Assembly (NCBI GenBank): GCA_016722945.1
Contig: JAEQMT010000038.1
Coordinates: forward strand, 62,001 to 126,000
Direction of reading: 5' to 3'
Length of the DNA stretch: 64,000 nucleotides
Origin: Desulfofustis sp. PB-SRB1
GTDB taxonomy: Bacteria > Desulfobacterota > Desulfobulbia > Desulfobulbales > Desulfocapsaceae
Every line of letters begins with the position of its first letter. The first letter of the stretch is position 1. Positions 18,601 to 24,676 of the stretch are shown piece by piece. Made by a program: the position numbers and the translations under genes. The notes under the pieces were generated by a model that saw nothing but the letters and a program-made list of their open reading frames with translations, was not told the DNA's origin and did no database searches.

Positions 18601-18721
18601 GATCCACCAGCACCACATCTTTTTCGGCTTCCGCCAGATCAAGAGCGGTACGGATGCCGCCAAGGCCAGCGCCGACCACGAGAACTCGATTACTTGTCTG
18701 AGATCTATCTGTTTTTTGCAT
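15680..18721 (-). CDS. hdrA: HdrA-like flavoprotein with two tandem modules
   Basis: This 1013-residue iron-sulfur flavoprotein is about twice the size of a simple HdrA. The first half begins with an FAD-binding fold (VLVVGAGLGGIRTALDLAEA), the NCDLCTLAPNL cysteine pair and a ferredoxin-like CTGCGECLKQFP. The second starts with GVFICDCGENIGGVID and GGCSPRTHES, has its own FAD motif (VLVVGGGVAGMTSALEIADQ) and a C-terminal pair of [4Fe-4S] sites (CASCLICVRACPF and CHGCGMCAAECPA). HdrA is the flavin-based electron bifurcation or confurcation subunit of heterodisulfide-reductase-like complexes. Here it would join MvhD/MetVF to HdrCB. It follows the second MetF paralogue by 35 bp. Confidence 0.92.
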   Translation of the reverse strand: MQKTDRSQTSNRVLVVGAGLGGIRTALDLAEAEKDVVLVDRANNIGGLMTQLDRTFPTNNCDLCTLAPNLSESNRQEHISLMAMTEVRGVRGEKGNFTVSLATRPRYINLDKCTGCGECLKQFPHCVTFTPGLDHRAPTCMRYPQATPYAYAVDLSKCDDVAALVQCCPAGAINPDELGSTGDIACSSIVLSPGASLFDPSGLDYLGYSDNPDVVTSLEYERILSASGPTQGRLLCPSSGKQPKKVAWIQCIGSRGLQKGAAPYCSGACCMFALKEAMVTKERFQEDIETTIFYMDMRTFGKDYERYYQRAKNEFGVRFIHSRPHSVLRAPGAERMELGYTTDDSSRLLTEEFDMVVLSTGFRIGDEVRELASVFDLEINDSNFPVNPGLNQVETSRPGIYVAGTFQGPKDIPETMVQASAAACMAGKDVTVPEIEREREPALPPEKNVVGEEPRVGVFICDCGENIGGVIDVTTLVERVSKLAGVAVAEGVGHGCSRESMAHIRQTIEEQNINRVVIGGCSPRTHESKFQDLIRKAGLNKYLLEFANIRDQVTWVHSHQPVRAIDKAEELLKMAVGAVRKSHPLAEHSLPINKNVLVVGGGVAGMTSALEIADQGFKVYLVEQGVRLGGIAAQLHRTLEGDDIKSFVNDLIERTRAHELIEVITGGIIVDHTGMPGMFTTGMQVGRQMFYRRIEHGVTILATGAVPNRPDLFGLGKSEKVVTQLELQNLIHEGPERVQAWDNVVMIQCVGSRTEENPNCSRICCQNAVKNALHILEVNPEARIFVLYRDMRTYGFQEEYFQKAREKGVIFVRYHQDEPPRVEISDDQVAVTYHDIILERRIQVNADCVGLSTGLVAPDDSSEELAMIFKLPRTHDGYFLEDHVKLRPVDLPTPGFFVAGTAHAPKTIGESLTQARAVASRAMTILAREAINLGAVTAKVDSTRCASCLICVRACPFDVPFINADGYSEIDPARCHGCGMCAAECPAKAIELLQFEDDQVLAKIEQLFAKAVA

Positions 18722-18756
18722 GATTATCTTCTTTCCATAAGAGGTAAGTCGGCAAT

Positions 18757-19629
18757 CTACATGGACGCCGCATCGAGAATATCGGGGAGCTTATGCTCCC
18801 AGCCAAGGGTCTGCAGCATCACTCCCTGAGCCAGCTCCCTGACTCCCACCAGCATCTCACCGGCAATCTTTATCCCTTCCAGTTCACGATCCGAGGATTT
18901 ACGGATACGGCGAATCAGCTCATCGGAGATACCCGCCTCTGGTTCACTGGCGGCGATATACTGGGCAATAGCCAGCGACTTGATCAGGAACACGGTGGGA
19001 ATTATCGGCACCGCCAGCGCCGACGCCTTTTCCATGAAGCTCTTGAACCCGGCAAGATCAAACACCGCGGGCGCAATGATGAACCGGGCACCGGCTTCGA
19101 TCTTGGCCCGTGCCGCGGTCAGTTCATTGTCCAACGCCGCCTCATCGGCATAAGAGCCGATCGTACAGCCGGTGGTGAAGGCGGGAGCGCCGTCAAGTTC
19201 AAACCCACCCAGATCGACGCCTCTGGTGAGCCCATCGATGGCCTGAACCAGGGCGAGTTCATCGAGGTCATAGACTTCCCTGGCCTCGCGATGATCGCTC
19301 TGATCCATCGGTTCACTGTGGGTAACCAGCAGATTCTGAATACCCATCACATGGGCGGCCAGAATATCGCCCTGCAGGGCGAGGCGATTTCTGTCACGAC
19401 AATAGAGATGGATAATCGGTTCCACCCCCTGCTGCTGCATCAGGACACCGCCCGCCAGGCTGCTCATGCGCATGATGCCGTTATCCATATCGGGAATGAC
19501 CACCGCATCCACCCTGCCCTTTATCCGGCGGGCGTCGTTCACCAGCCTGGTAATGTTTACTCCCTTGGGGGTATGCATCTCGGCCAGTACGACGAACTCC
19601 CGTGCCGCTAATCGTTTTGCGAAACTCAT
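18757..19629 (-). CDS. Second MetF-like methylenetetrahydrofolate reductase
   Basis: This 290-residue protein is a divergent MetF-fold paralogue of the metF gene 4 kb downstream. It shares the block order: REFVVLAEMHTPKGVN, VDAVVIPDMDNGIMRMSSLA, YCRDRNRLALQGDILAAHVMG and the catalytic-barrel segment GARFIIAPAVFDLAGFKSFM. The cysteines FQTQC/CLSG of the first copy are absent (FIIAPAV, LLVTHSEP). It lies between hdrCB and hdrA, where a dedicated substrate subunit would be expected, and has no MetV of its own. It could form an alternative complex with another C1 or related substrate. Family assignment is sound; substrate unknown. Confidence 0.85.
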   Translation of the reverse strand: MSFAKRLAAREFVVLAEMHTPKGVNITRLVNDARRIKGRVDAVVIPDMDNGIMRMSSLAGGVLMQQQGVEPIIHLYCRDRNRLALQGDILAAHVMGIQNLLVTHSEPMDQSDHREAREVYDLDELALVQAIDGLTRGVDLGGFELDGAPAFTTGCTIGSYADEAALDNELTAARAKIEAGARFIIAPAVFDLAGFKSFMEKASALAVPIIPTVFLIKSLAIAQYIAASEPEAGISDELIRRIRKSSDRELEGIKIAGEMLVGVRELAQGVMLQTLGWEHKLPDILDAASM

Positions 19630-19662
19630 CTCACTTTTCCTCCGATAGACTCAGTGAATGGG

Positions 19663-20985
19663 CTAGTATAGTGACGTTTCGGGGTGAAAGACATCGACAT
19701 CCTTAAGGTCGTCGCCCAGATAGGCACGCTCGTTCGGCCCCAGTATCCCCAGCGACAGACAGAGCAATGTCCAGATGTGCACCGTGTTGTATGTGGCGCC
19801 GTGGTGATGGGCAAGATCATGCACCTGGGCATGACAATTATGACAGCCGGTAATGCAGTAGTCGGCCCCGGTGGCAATAATCTGGTCATACTTGAGCTGC
19901 CCGTAGTCCCTTCTGGCATCAGTGAAACCCGACTGGAGAAAACCGCCGCCACCACCGCAGCAGTAGTTGTTGGACTTGTTCGGGGTCATTTCGATGACAT
20001 TTTCCTCACCGACGATGGACTTGACCACAAAGCGCAGATCATTTGCCACCTCATCCCCATAGCTCTTGCGGACGATCTGGCAGGGATCCTGGATGGTAAA
20101 GGTGATCTTGCGCTCGCGATTCCACTCGGAGCTGGGTTTGAGCCTGCCTTCTCTGATCCACTTGGCGTAGTAGGAGTAGATTGAGGCAACCTCGAAGTTG
20201 TGATCGATGTTGAATTTTTTCAGTCCGGCCCGGACTGAGAAGGTGATGTGCCCTCATTCGGTATTGAGAAAGACCTTGCACCCCAACTCATCGGCCTGCT
20301 GGGCCGAAACCCGGGTCACATGCTCCCAGCATTTGTCGTCAGCGAGAAACAAGCAGTAATTCTCAGCGGCCCAGCCACGGCTGCCGTAGGTCCAGTCAAC
20401 CCCGGCCAGATGGAGGATTTTCCAGAGCGGCACCAGCTCATCGGGTTCGGTGTTGGGTTCCCGTGAGTTCTGATTTAAAAAGAAATAGGCGCCCGGTTTG
20501 TCGATGGGCGCCGCCATATCCTTGAACTCGGGCTGGGATTCCTGGTACTCCGCCAGAACGTCCTCGACCACGAACACGAAATCATCGGGAGCGGTTCCCA
20601 TGGCGCTGTTCGAGTCGTTTCTCAGCGCCATATCGCAGGAATCCCGGATTCCTTTCGGCCGCTGCTCCCGCGGCCATTCGGCCCGGGCATTGTAGACCAG
20701 CTGCGGGATGTCGATCCGCATCGGGCATACATAGATGCAGCGCTGACACATGGTGCACATCCATACCCAGGGATGGGTCGTCACCTCTTCATCGAGCCCC
20801 ATCGCGCACATGCGCAGAAACTTCCGGGGGTCCATATCCTCCAGCCCGGTCGCCGGACAGCCGGCGGCACAGGCCCCACAGGTGAGACAGAGATCAAGAT
20901 TGCCGCCACCCGGGATAATGTGCCGGACCTTATCCTTGAAAGAAGATTTTTTCCTGCCTTTTACTTCGATTGTGGTTGTAGTCAT
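19663..20985 (-). CDS. HdrC-HdrB fusion, probable selenoprotein (in-frame UGA at codon 244)
   Basis: One reading frame of 440 codons is interrupted only by TGA at 20256-20254. The N-terminal HdrC part carries two [4Fe-4S] motifs (C33-C36-C39-C43 and C77-C80-C83-C87). The C-terminal HdrB part carries a CCG motif: C302, C342-C343 in NNYCCGGGGG, then C381-C384 in GCHNC. The TGA falls in the sequence LNTE-U-GHITFSVRAG, where relatives have Cys before GH. There is no other stop for the following 196 codons and the downstream part keeps full similarity. A 7-bp hairpin begins 16 bases after the TGA (see separate entry), as in bacterial SECIS elements. Selenocysteine is the best reading; a Cys-to-stop mutation is the alternative. 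The protein is the likely heterodisulfide-reductase-like partner of HdrA. Confidence 0.82.
20221..20256 (-). promoter_or_regulatory. Candidate bacterial SECIS element with its UGA codon
   Basis: On the minus strand the TGA (20256-20254) is followed by 16 bases and then CAGTCCGGGCCGGACTG (20237-20221). That is a perfect 7-bp stem with loop GGC, extendable with a few more A-T pairs. The loop starts 23 bases after the UGA and begins with G, which fits the known geometry of bacterial SECIS hairpins read by SelB. The hairpin lies wholly within coding sequence. Confidence 0.7.
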
Positions 20986-21042
20986 GTTCGTTTCCCTGAC
21001 AATCGTAAAGATTTCCGGTTTAACCGCGGTGGGCGGTGGCCG

Positions 21043-21312
21043 CTACTTCTCAAATACTTCGGCTGATGTTTCGGTTTTCTGGATGAGCACCTGGCAAAAT
21101 CCACCCTCATCTTCAATCTCGCCGGATTGGATGACTCGATAAGATGATGGAGGCAGAATCTTGAACAGATCGCGCCGCATCTCAAAATCCGCTCCCTGTA
21201 TCTCCAATATCTCCGATGTGTTCATGCCCTCAAAAACCTGGGTAATCTTCAACAGCGAGAACCAGGAAACAAAATTCCGTAAATCCATGACGATATGAGA
21301 CTGCTTAGACAC
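21043..21312 (-). CDS. TusA-family protein lacking the sulfur-carrier cysteine
   Basis: This 89-residue protein has the small alpha/beta fold pattern of the TusA/SirA family, with VMDLRNFVSWFSLLKITQVF, the strand EILEIQGADFEMRRDLFKIL and a PPSSYRVI turn. Classical TusA carries a CPxP motif after DLRG that holds the persulfide. Here the matching place reads NFVSWFSLL, so no sulfur transfer by that cysteine is possible. The only Cys is in GFCQVLI near the end. The GTG at 21312 has a good ribosome site (AAGGTGAG). It is the first gene of the long minus-strand operon, 57 bp before hdrCB. TusA-like genes often accompany Hdr-like clusters. Confidence 0.72.
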   Translation of the reverse strand: MSKQSHIVMDLRNFVSWFSLLKITQVFEGMNTSEILEIQGADFEMRRDLFKILPPSSYRVIQSGEIEDEGGFCQVLIQKTETSAEVFEK

Positions 21313-21355
21313 CTGTGCTCACCTTGATAATGTTCTTGTTACCGCAATATTTACC

Positions 21356-21371
21356 TTCAAAAGGCGGGCCA
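21356..21371 (-). promoter_or_regulatory. Possible sigma-54 promoter (weak)
   Basis: Read on the minus strand, TGGCCCGCCTTTTGAA matches the sigma-54 pattern TGGCACGN4TTGCA, except for one base in the -24 box and, more seriously, A for the near-invariant C of the -12 GC. It lies 44 bp upstream of the TusA-like start. A sigma-54 activator gene diverges from the same intergenic region, which supports the call. Confidence 0.35.
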
Positions 21372-21501
21372 GTTTAATAAGTTCTGCTGAATAAATTACT
21401 GAAATCAGATATTAACCAATAATTACAGGTTTTTATCATACATAGGATGACAATCAGAACCGTTTCGGATCGGCGCCAAGTCTGGTATGATGGGCTCTAC
21501 T

Positions 21502-21520
21502 GTTGAACACTGTGCTCAAC
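21502..21520. promoter_or_regulatory. 19-bp near-palindrome, possible activator site
   Basis: GTTGAACACTGTGCTCAAC pairs at 8 of 9 positions around a central T. It lies 54 bp upstream of the sigma-54 activator and about 130 bp from the opposite candidate promoter, the usual place for an enhancer-binding site. A half-site-like GTTCAAC follows at about 21556. Confidence 0.5.
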
Positions 21521-21573
21521 GGGTGTTAAAGCACTATACAGGTGTCTTTAATAATTGTTCAACCTAAACAGGG

Positions 21574-22962
21574 ATGAATATGATCGGACGCGAACTTGAC
21601 GGATACTGGAAAACGGTGGTCAACACCATCCGTGATGGCGTCATGATCATTAACCCAGGCGGCACCATCGTCTCCGTAAACACGGCGGTTGAACGGATAA
21701 CCGGCTACGGCCGGGAAGAGCTGATCGGTACCCATTGTTCCATTCTCGACACTGAACCTGACCATAATAGTCGCAGATTCAGTGAGTCTCCGGCTGGTTC
21801 CAGCAATTCCCCAAACGACTCAGACCAGCACCAGTGTCTGGTCAAGCGAAAAGACGGCTCCCTGGTACATACCCTGAAGACCACCGCCGTTCTGGATGAC
21901 GGGGCGGGCAATGCCCTTGGCAGGGTATACACCATCACCGATCTCACCGAAATCGTCGAAAAAGAGAACCAGCTTGCGGCGTATCGTAAACAGCTCGACG
22001 CCGAGCACGATTTCCACGGCATCATCGGCGACTCGCCGGTCATGCGGAAGGTGTTCGATATCATAGAAAATGCCGCCCAATCAGAGGCACCGGTCATCAT
22101 CTATGGCGAAAGCGGTACCGGTAAAGAGCTGGTAAGCAGGGCGATTCACCAGCTGGGCGCCAGAAGCGACAAACCGTTTATCAAGGTAAACTGTGCCAGC
22201 CTCACCGAATCACTGCTGGAAAGCGAGCTTTTCGGTCACGTCCGCGGCGCCTACACCGGCGCCTACAAGGATCGCAAAGGCAGATTCGAAAAAGCCAACA
22301 GCGGTGACCTTTTTCTTGACGAGATCGGTGATTTGCCCCTGGCAACCCAGATCAAACTTCTTCGGGTCCTCGAAGAAAAGGTGATCGAACGGGTGGGCTC
22401 CTCAACCCCGATTACAATCGATGTGAGGATCATCTCCGCCACCAACCAGGATCTACCCCGATTGGTGGAAAACGGCAGCTTTCGCAATGATTTCTATTTC
22501 CGAATCAACGTCATCCCGATTGTTCTGCCCCCCCTCAGGGAACGGCCCGAAGACATCCCCCTGCTGATCGATCACTTCTTCCAGACCATGTCGCTGAAAA
22601 GCGCCAAGACCATCGAGGGGGTGCACGAAGAAACCATGGAATTGCTGATGCACCACCGCTGGCCGGGCAATGTGAGAGAACTCAAGGGCGCCCTTGAATA
22701 CGCCTTCGTGACCTGCCACTCGGGACCGATCCGGCCAAATCATCTGCCTGAGACCATTTTCAGAAAACAGAGCACCCCGCCGCCGCCGAAAAGAACCGGG
22801 CTCAATCTTTCTGAGATCGAACGGCGGGAACTGCTCGATGCCCTGGAAAAAACCGGCGGCAATCAGTCTCAGGCCGCCAAGCTGTTGGGTATCTCCAGGG
22901 TAACCGTGTGGAACCGGATGAAACGCTTCAATATCCAGACAAAACTCGATATTTCCGGATAA
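21574..22962 (+). CDS. Sigma-54-dependent PAS activator
   Basis: This 462-residue bacterial enhancer-binding protein has an N-terminal PAS domain (VVNTIRDGVMIINPGGTIVS, residues 12-120). A sigma-54 AAA+ domain follows with Walker A GESGTGKE, the sigma-contact loop in the variant GAYTGA, Walker B DLFLDEIGDLP and the R-finger region. A C-terminal Fis-type helix-turn-helix (GGNQSQAAKLLGISRVTVW) ends the protein. There is no receiver domain, so it probably responds to a ligand or redox signal sensed by PAS. It is transcribed away from the TusA-Hdr-Met operon, and the shared 261-bp spacer has a palindrome and a weak sigma-54 promoter; it is the natural candidate regulator of that operon. A MITE follows its stop by 20 bp. 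Confidence 0.92.
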   Translation: MNMIGRELDGYWKTVVNTIRDGVMIINPGGTIVSVNTAVERITGYGREELIGTHCSILDTEPDHNSRRFSESPAGSSNSPNDSDQHQCLVKRKDGSLVHTLKTTAVLDDGAGNALGRVYTITDLTEIVEKENQLAAYRKQLDAEHDFHGIIGDSPVMRKVFDIIENAAQSEAPVIIYGESGTGKELVSRAIHQLGARSDKPFIKVNCASLTESLLESELFGHVRGAYTGAYKDRKGRFEKANSGDLFLDEIGDLPLATQIKLLRVLEEKVIERVGSSTPITIDVRIISATNQDLPRLVENGSFRNDFYFRINVIPIVLPPLRERPEDIPLLIDHFFQTMSLKSAKTIEGVHEETMELLMHHRWPGNVRELKGALEYAFVTCHSGPIRPNHLPETIFRKQSTPPPPKRTGLNLSEIERRELLDALEKTGGNQSQAAKLLGISRVTVWNRMKRFNIQTKLDISG

Positions 22963-22982
22963 AGCCCAACAATTAACCGTAA

Positions 22983-23140
22983 TGAACTCGTAAAAACCTT
23001 GCATTTGCTCGTTAACGTCATTCCCGCCCTCGATAACAACACTCAAGGGCAGGCTGCAGCGGGAATCCAGTGATTTCAATCAATTATGGGTGTCGGGTCA
23101 ATTCCGGTATAACGGGAATATGGGTTTTTACGAGTCCATC
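22983..23140. repeat. Family-1 MITE, copy B, with perfect 8-bp TSD
   Basis: The left end TGAACTCGTAAAAACC and right end GGTTTTTACGAGTCCATC are inverted repeats. The element is flanked on both sides by AACCGTAA (22975-22982 and 23141-23148), a perfect 8-bp target duplication. The inner palindrome CATTCCCGCCCTCGATAAC to GCGGGAATCC is in inverse orientation to copy A. Confidence 0.85.
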
Positions 23141-23171
23141 AACCGTAAAACATCAAAGAAGAGGGAAAGAG

Positions 23172-23879
23172 ATGAGTATTGATCTGCCCATGAGCAGTGG
23201 TAAAACGTATCGGCTTCAGCCCCAGAAGATCATTTGCCTGGGCCTCAACTACCGTGAACATATCAAGGAGAGTGTTACGGCCGACAGCAAGCGATTCACC
23301 GATGAAATACCCGCCGAGCCAATTCTTTTCCCAAAAACAGTGAACACCCTGATCGGCCCGGGCGAGCCGATTGTCATTCCCGCCTTCCTCGATGATCTGG
23401 GCTTCAGAGACTGCCGCACCGATTATGAGGGGGAGCTGGCCCTGATTATCGGCACGGGAGGCAAGCATATCAGCGAAGCCGAAGCCTATGACCATATTCT
23501 CGGTTACACCTGCTTCAACGATGTGAGTCAGCGCAACTTCCAGAAACATGACACCTCAGGCTGGTTCCGCGGCAAATCGCTGGACACCTTCGGCCCGGTC
23601 GGGCCAACAATCGTCACCCATCAAGACATTGGTGATCCGCAAAATCTCACCATGCAAACAAGACTGAACGGTGCAGTCGTCCAGGATGCCAATACCAATC
23701 TGATGATCTTTTCTATCCGCCAGATCGTAGCCTATATCTCGAAATACTTTACCCTCACTGAAGGAGATCTGATTGTCACCGGCACCCCCAAAGGGGTTGG
23801 CCCGCTGAGGCAGGGTGATCTGGTTGAGGTTGAGATTGAGAACATAGGAATATTGCGGAACCCGGTTGAACGAAGTTGA
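23172..23879 (+). CDS. Fumarylacetoacetate hydrolase family protein
   Basis: This 235-residue protein belongs to the FAH family, whose members cleave or decarboxylate beta-keto or acylpyruvate compounds with a divalent metal. Visible marks are ICLGLNYREHIKES, LFPKTVNTLIGPGEPIVIP, the metal-binding DYEGELALIIG, GYTCFNDVSQRNFQ, GKSLDTFGPVGP and VTGTPKGVGPL. The metal ligands E and D in DYEGE and the D in FNDVS are present, so it should be active. I choose the ATG at 23172, preceded by GAGGGAAAG; an open frame from 23070 starts inside the MITE and is not coding. The exact substrate cannot be told; oxaloacetate decarboxylase and acylpyruvase are possible. Confidence 0.9.
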   Translation: MSIDLPMSSGKTYRLQPQKIICLGLNYREHIKESVTADSKRFTDEIPAEPILFPKTVNTLIGPGEPIVIPAFLDDLGFRDCRTDYEGELALIIGTGGKHISEAEAYDHILGYTCFNDVSQRNFQKHDTSGWFRGKSLDTFGPVGPTIVTHQDIGDPQNLTMQTRLNGAVVQDANTNLMIFSIRQIVAYISKYFTLTEGDLIVTGTPKGVGPLRQGDLVEVEIENIGILRNPVERS

Positions 23880-23969
23880 TCATCGATTGTTGTAGCGAAA
23901 CGAGTAACATTGACAGTGCCTATCGATGGAGATAGCTTATCACAACATATTATCGATGGGGGAATTGTA

Positions 23970-24176
23970 ATGTTAACGGTAACAGTATCGCCGAAATATC
24001 AAGTTGTAATACCAAAAGCAGTCAGGCAAGCACTGCGGATTCGCCCCGGCCAGAAAATGCAGGTTGTGGAATACAATGGCCGAATTGAACTAATTCCAGA
24101 AAAAGAGATCACCGCATTGCGTGGATTTATCAGGGGGATAAACACGGAATTTAAACGAGAGCAAGACAGGGTATGA
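23970..24176 (+). CDS. AbrB/MazE-type antitoxin (VapB-like)
   Basis: This 68-residue protein has a swapped-hairpin AbrB DNA-binding domain (LTVTVSPKYQVVIPKAVRQA, LRIRPGQKMQVVEYNGRIEL) and a C-terminal toxin-binding tail (ITALRGFIRGINTEF). The ATG at 23970 has the ribosome site GGGGGA; an upstream in-frame start would add 20 unrelated residues. Its stop overlaps the start of a PIN-domain toxin gene (ATGA), the usual antitoxin-toxin coupling. The partner is broken, so this is an orphan antitoxin that may still autoregulate. Confidence 0.85.
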   Translation: MLTVTVSPKYQVVIPKAVRQALRIRPGQKMQVVEYNGRIELIPEKEITALRGFIRGINTEFKREQDRV

Positions 24177-24488
24177 ATATCGTCGACTCTTCAGCCTGGC
24201 TCGCCTATTTTGCTGACGAACCCAATGCTGGATGGGATCCCGATGGCAGACAGTATTATCATGATGGCGTCGTAAAAACCCATATTCCCGTCATACCGGA
24301 ATTGACCCGACACCCATAATTAATTGAAATCACTGGATTCCCGCTGCAGCCTGCCCTTGGGTGTTGTTATCGAGGGCGGGAATGACGGCAGAGTAGCAAC
24401 AGCAAAAAAATATGAGGCTACCATCTGGACACAAGATTCAGATTTTAAACACCTGAACAAGGTGAAGTATTTTCCCAAAAATGATTAG
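24173..24488 (+). pseudogene. VapC-type PIN toxin broken by a MITE
   Basis: The start MNIVDSSAWLAYFADEPNA is the typical N-terminus of a PIN-domain ribonuclease, with the first metal-binding Asp in VDSS. After about 28 codons the frame enters a family-1 MITE (24262-24391) and stops. Beyond it the other end of a PIN domain resumes: VATAKKYEATIWTQDSDFKH, then LNKVKYF, stopping at 24488. The middle, about 75 residues including central acidic residues, is missing. It is a real toxin gene inactivated by insertion with deletion. Confidence 0.8.
24262..24391. repeat. Family-1 MITE, copy C (right end lost)
   Basis: The left end TGATGGCGTCGTAAAAACC is the best-preserved terminus in the window. The body reads CCGTCATACCGGAATTGACC and then GATTCCCGCTGCAGCCTGCC. 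The right inverted end is absent and coding sequence of the toxin resumes at about 24392, so the right part was deleted with the toxin's middle. Confidence 0.75.
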
Positions 24489-24676
24489 ATCACCACACCT
24501 TCCTCCATTTTTCCGCGCTGCTGCGCCACCATTGATTTTGGGCAGTTTGCGGGGATGCACGTAAGGGTCTCAACCATTGGCATCGTCCACGATAGCAACG
24601 CCGTCTATATGTTTCACCGCCATATGGAGGCGCCTAAAGGTGCCTGCATGATGCGCCATCTCGACACCGATACCAT
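24489..24676 (+). other. Gap with a 42-codon open frame of unknown nature
   Basis: A plus-strand frame from the ATG at about 24554 to a TAA before 24680 reads MHVRVSTIGIVHDSNAVYMF and further. It extends upstream without stop as IDFGQFAG. The composition looks protein-like but I recognise no family and see no ribosome site. It may be another gene fragment, consistent with the neighbouring decay. Confidence 0.3.

Noticed and set aside
20051-20281. Separate 76-codon minus-strand gene between HdrC and HdrB parts
   Set aside because: It is in another frame; the true frame continues through the TGA with full HdrB similarity.
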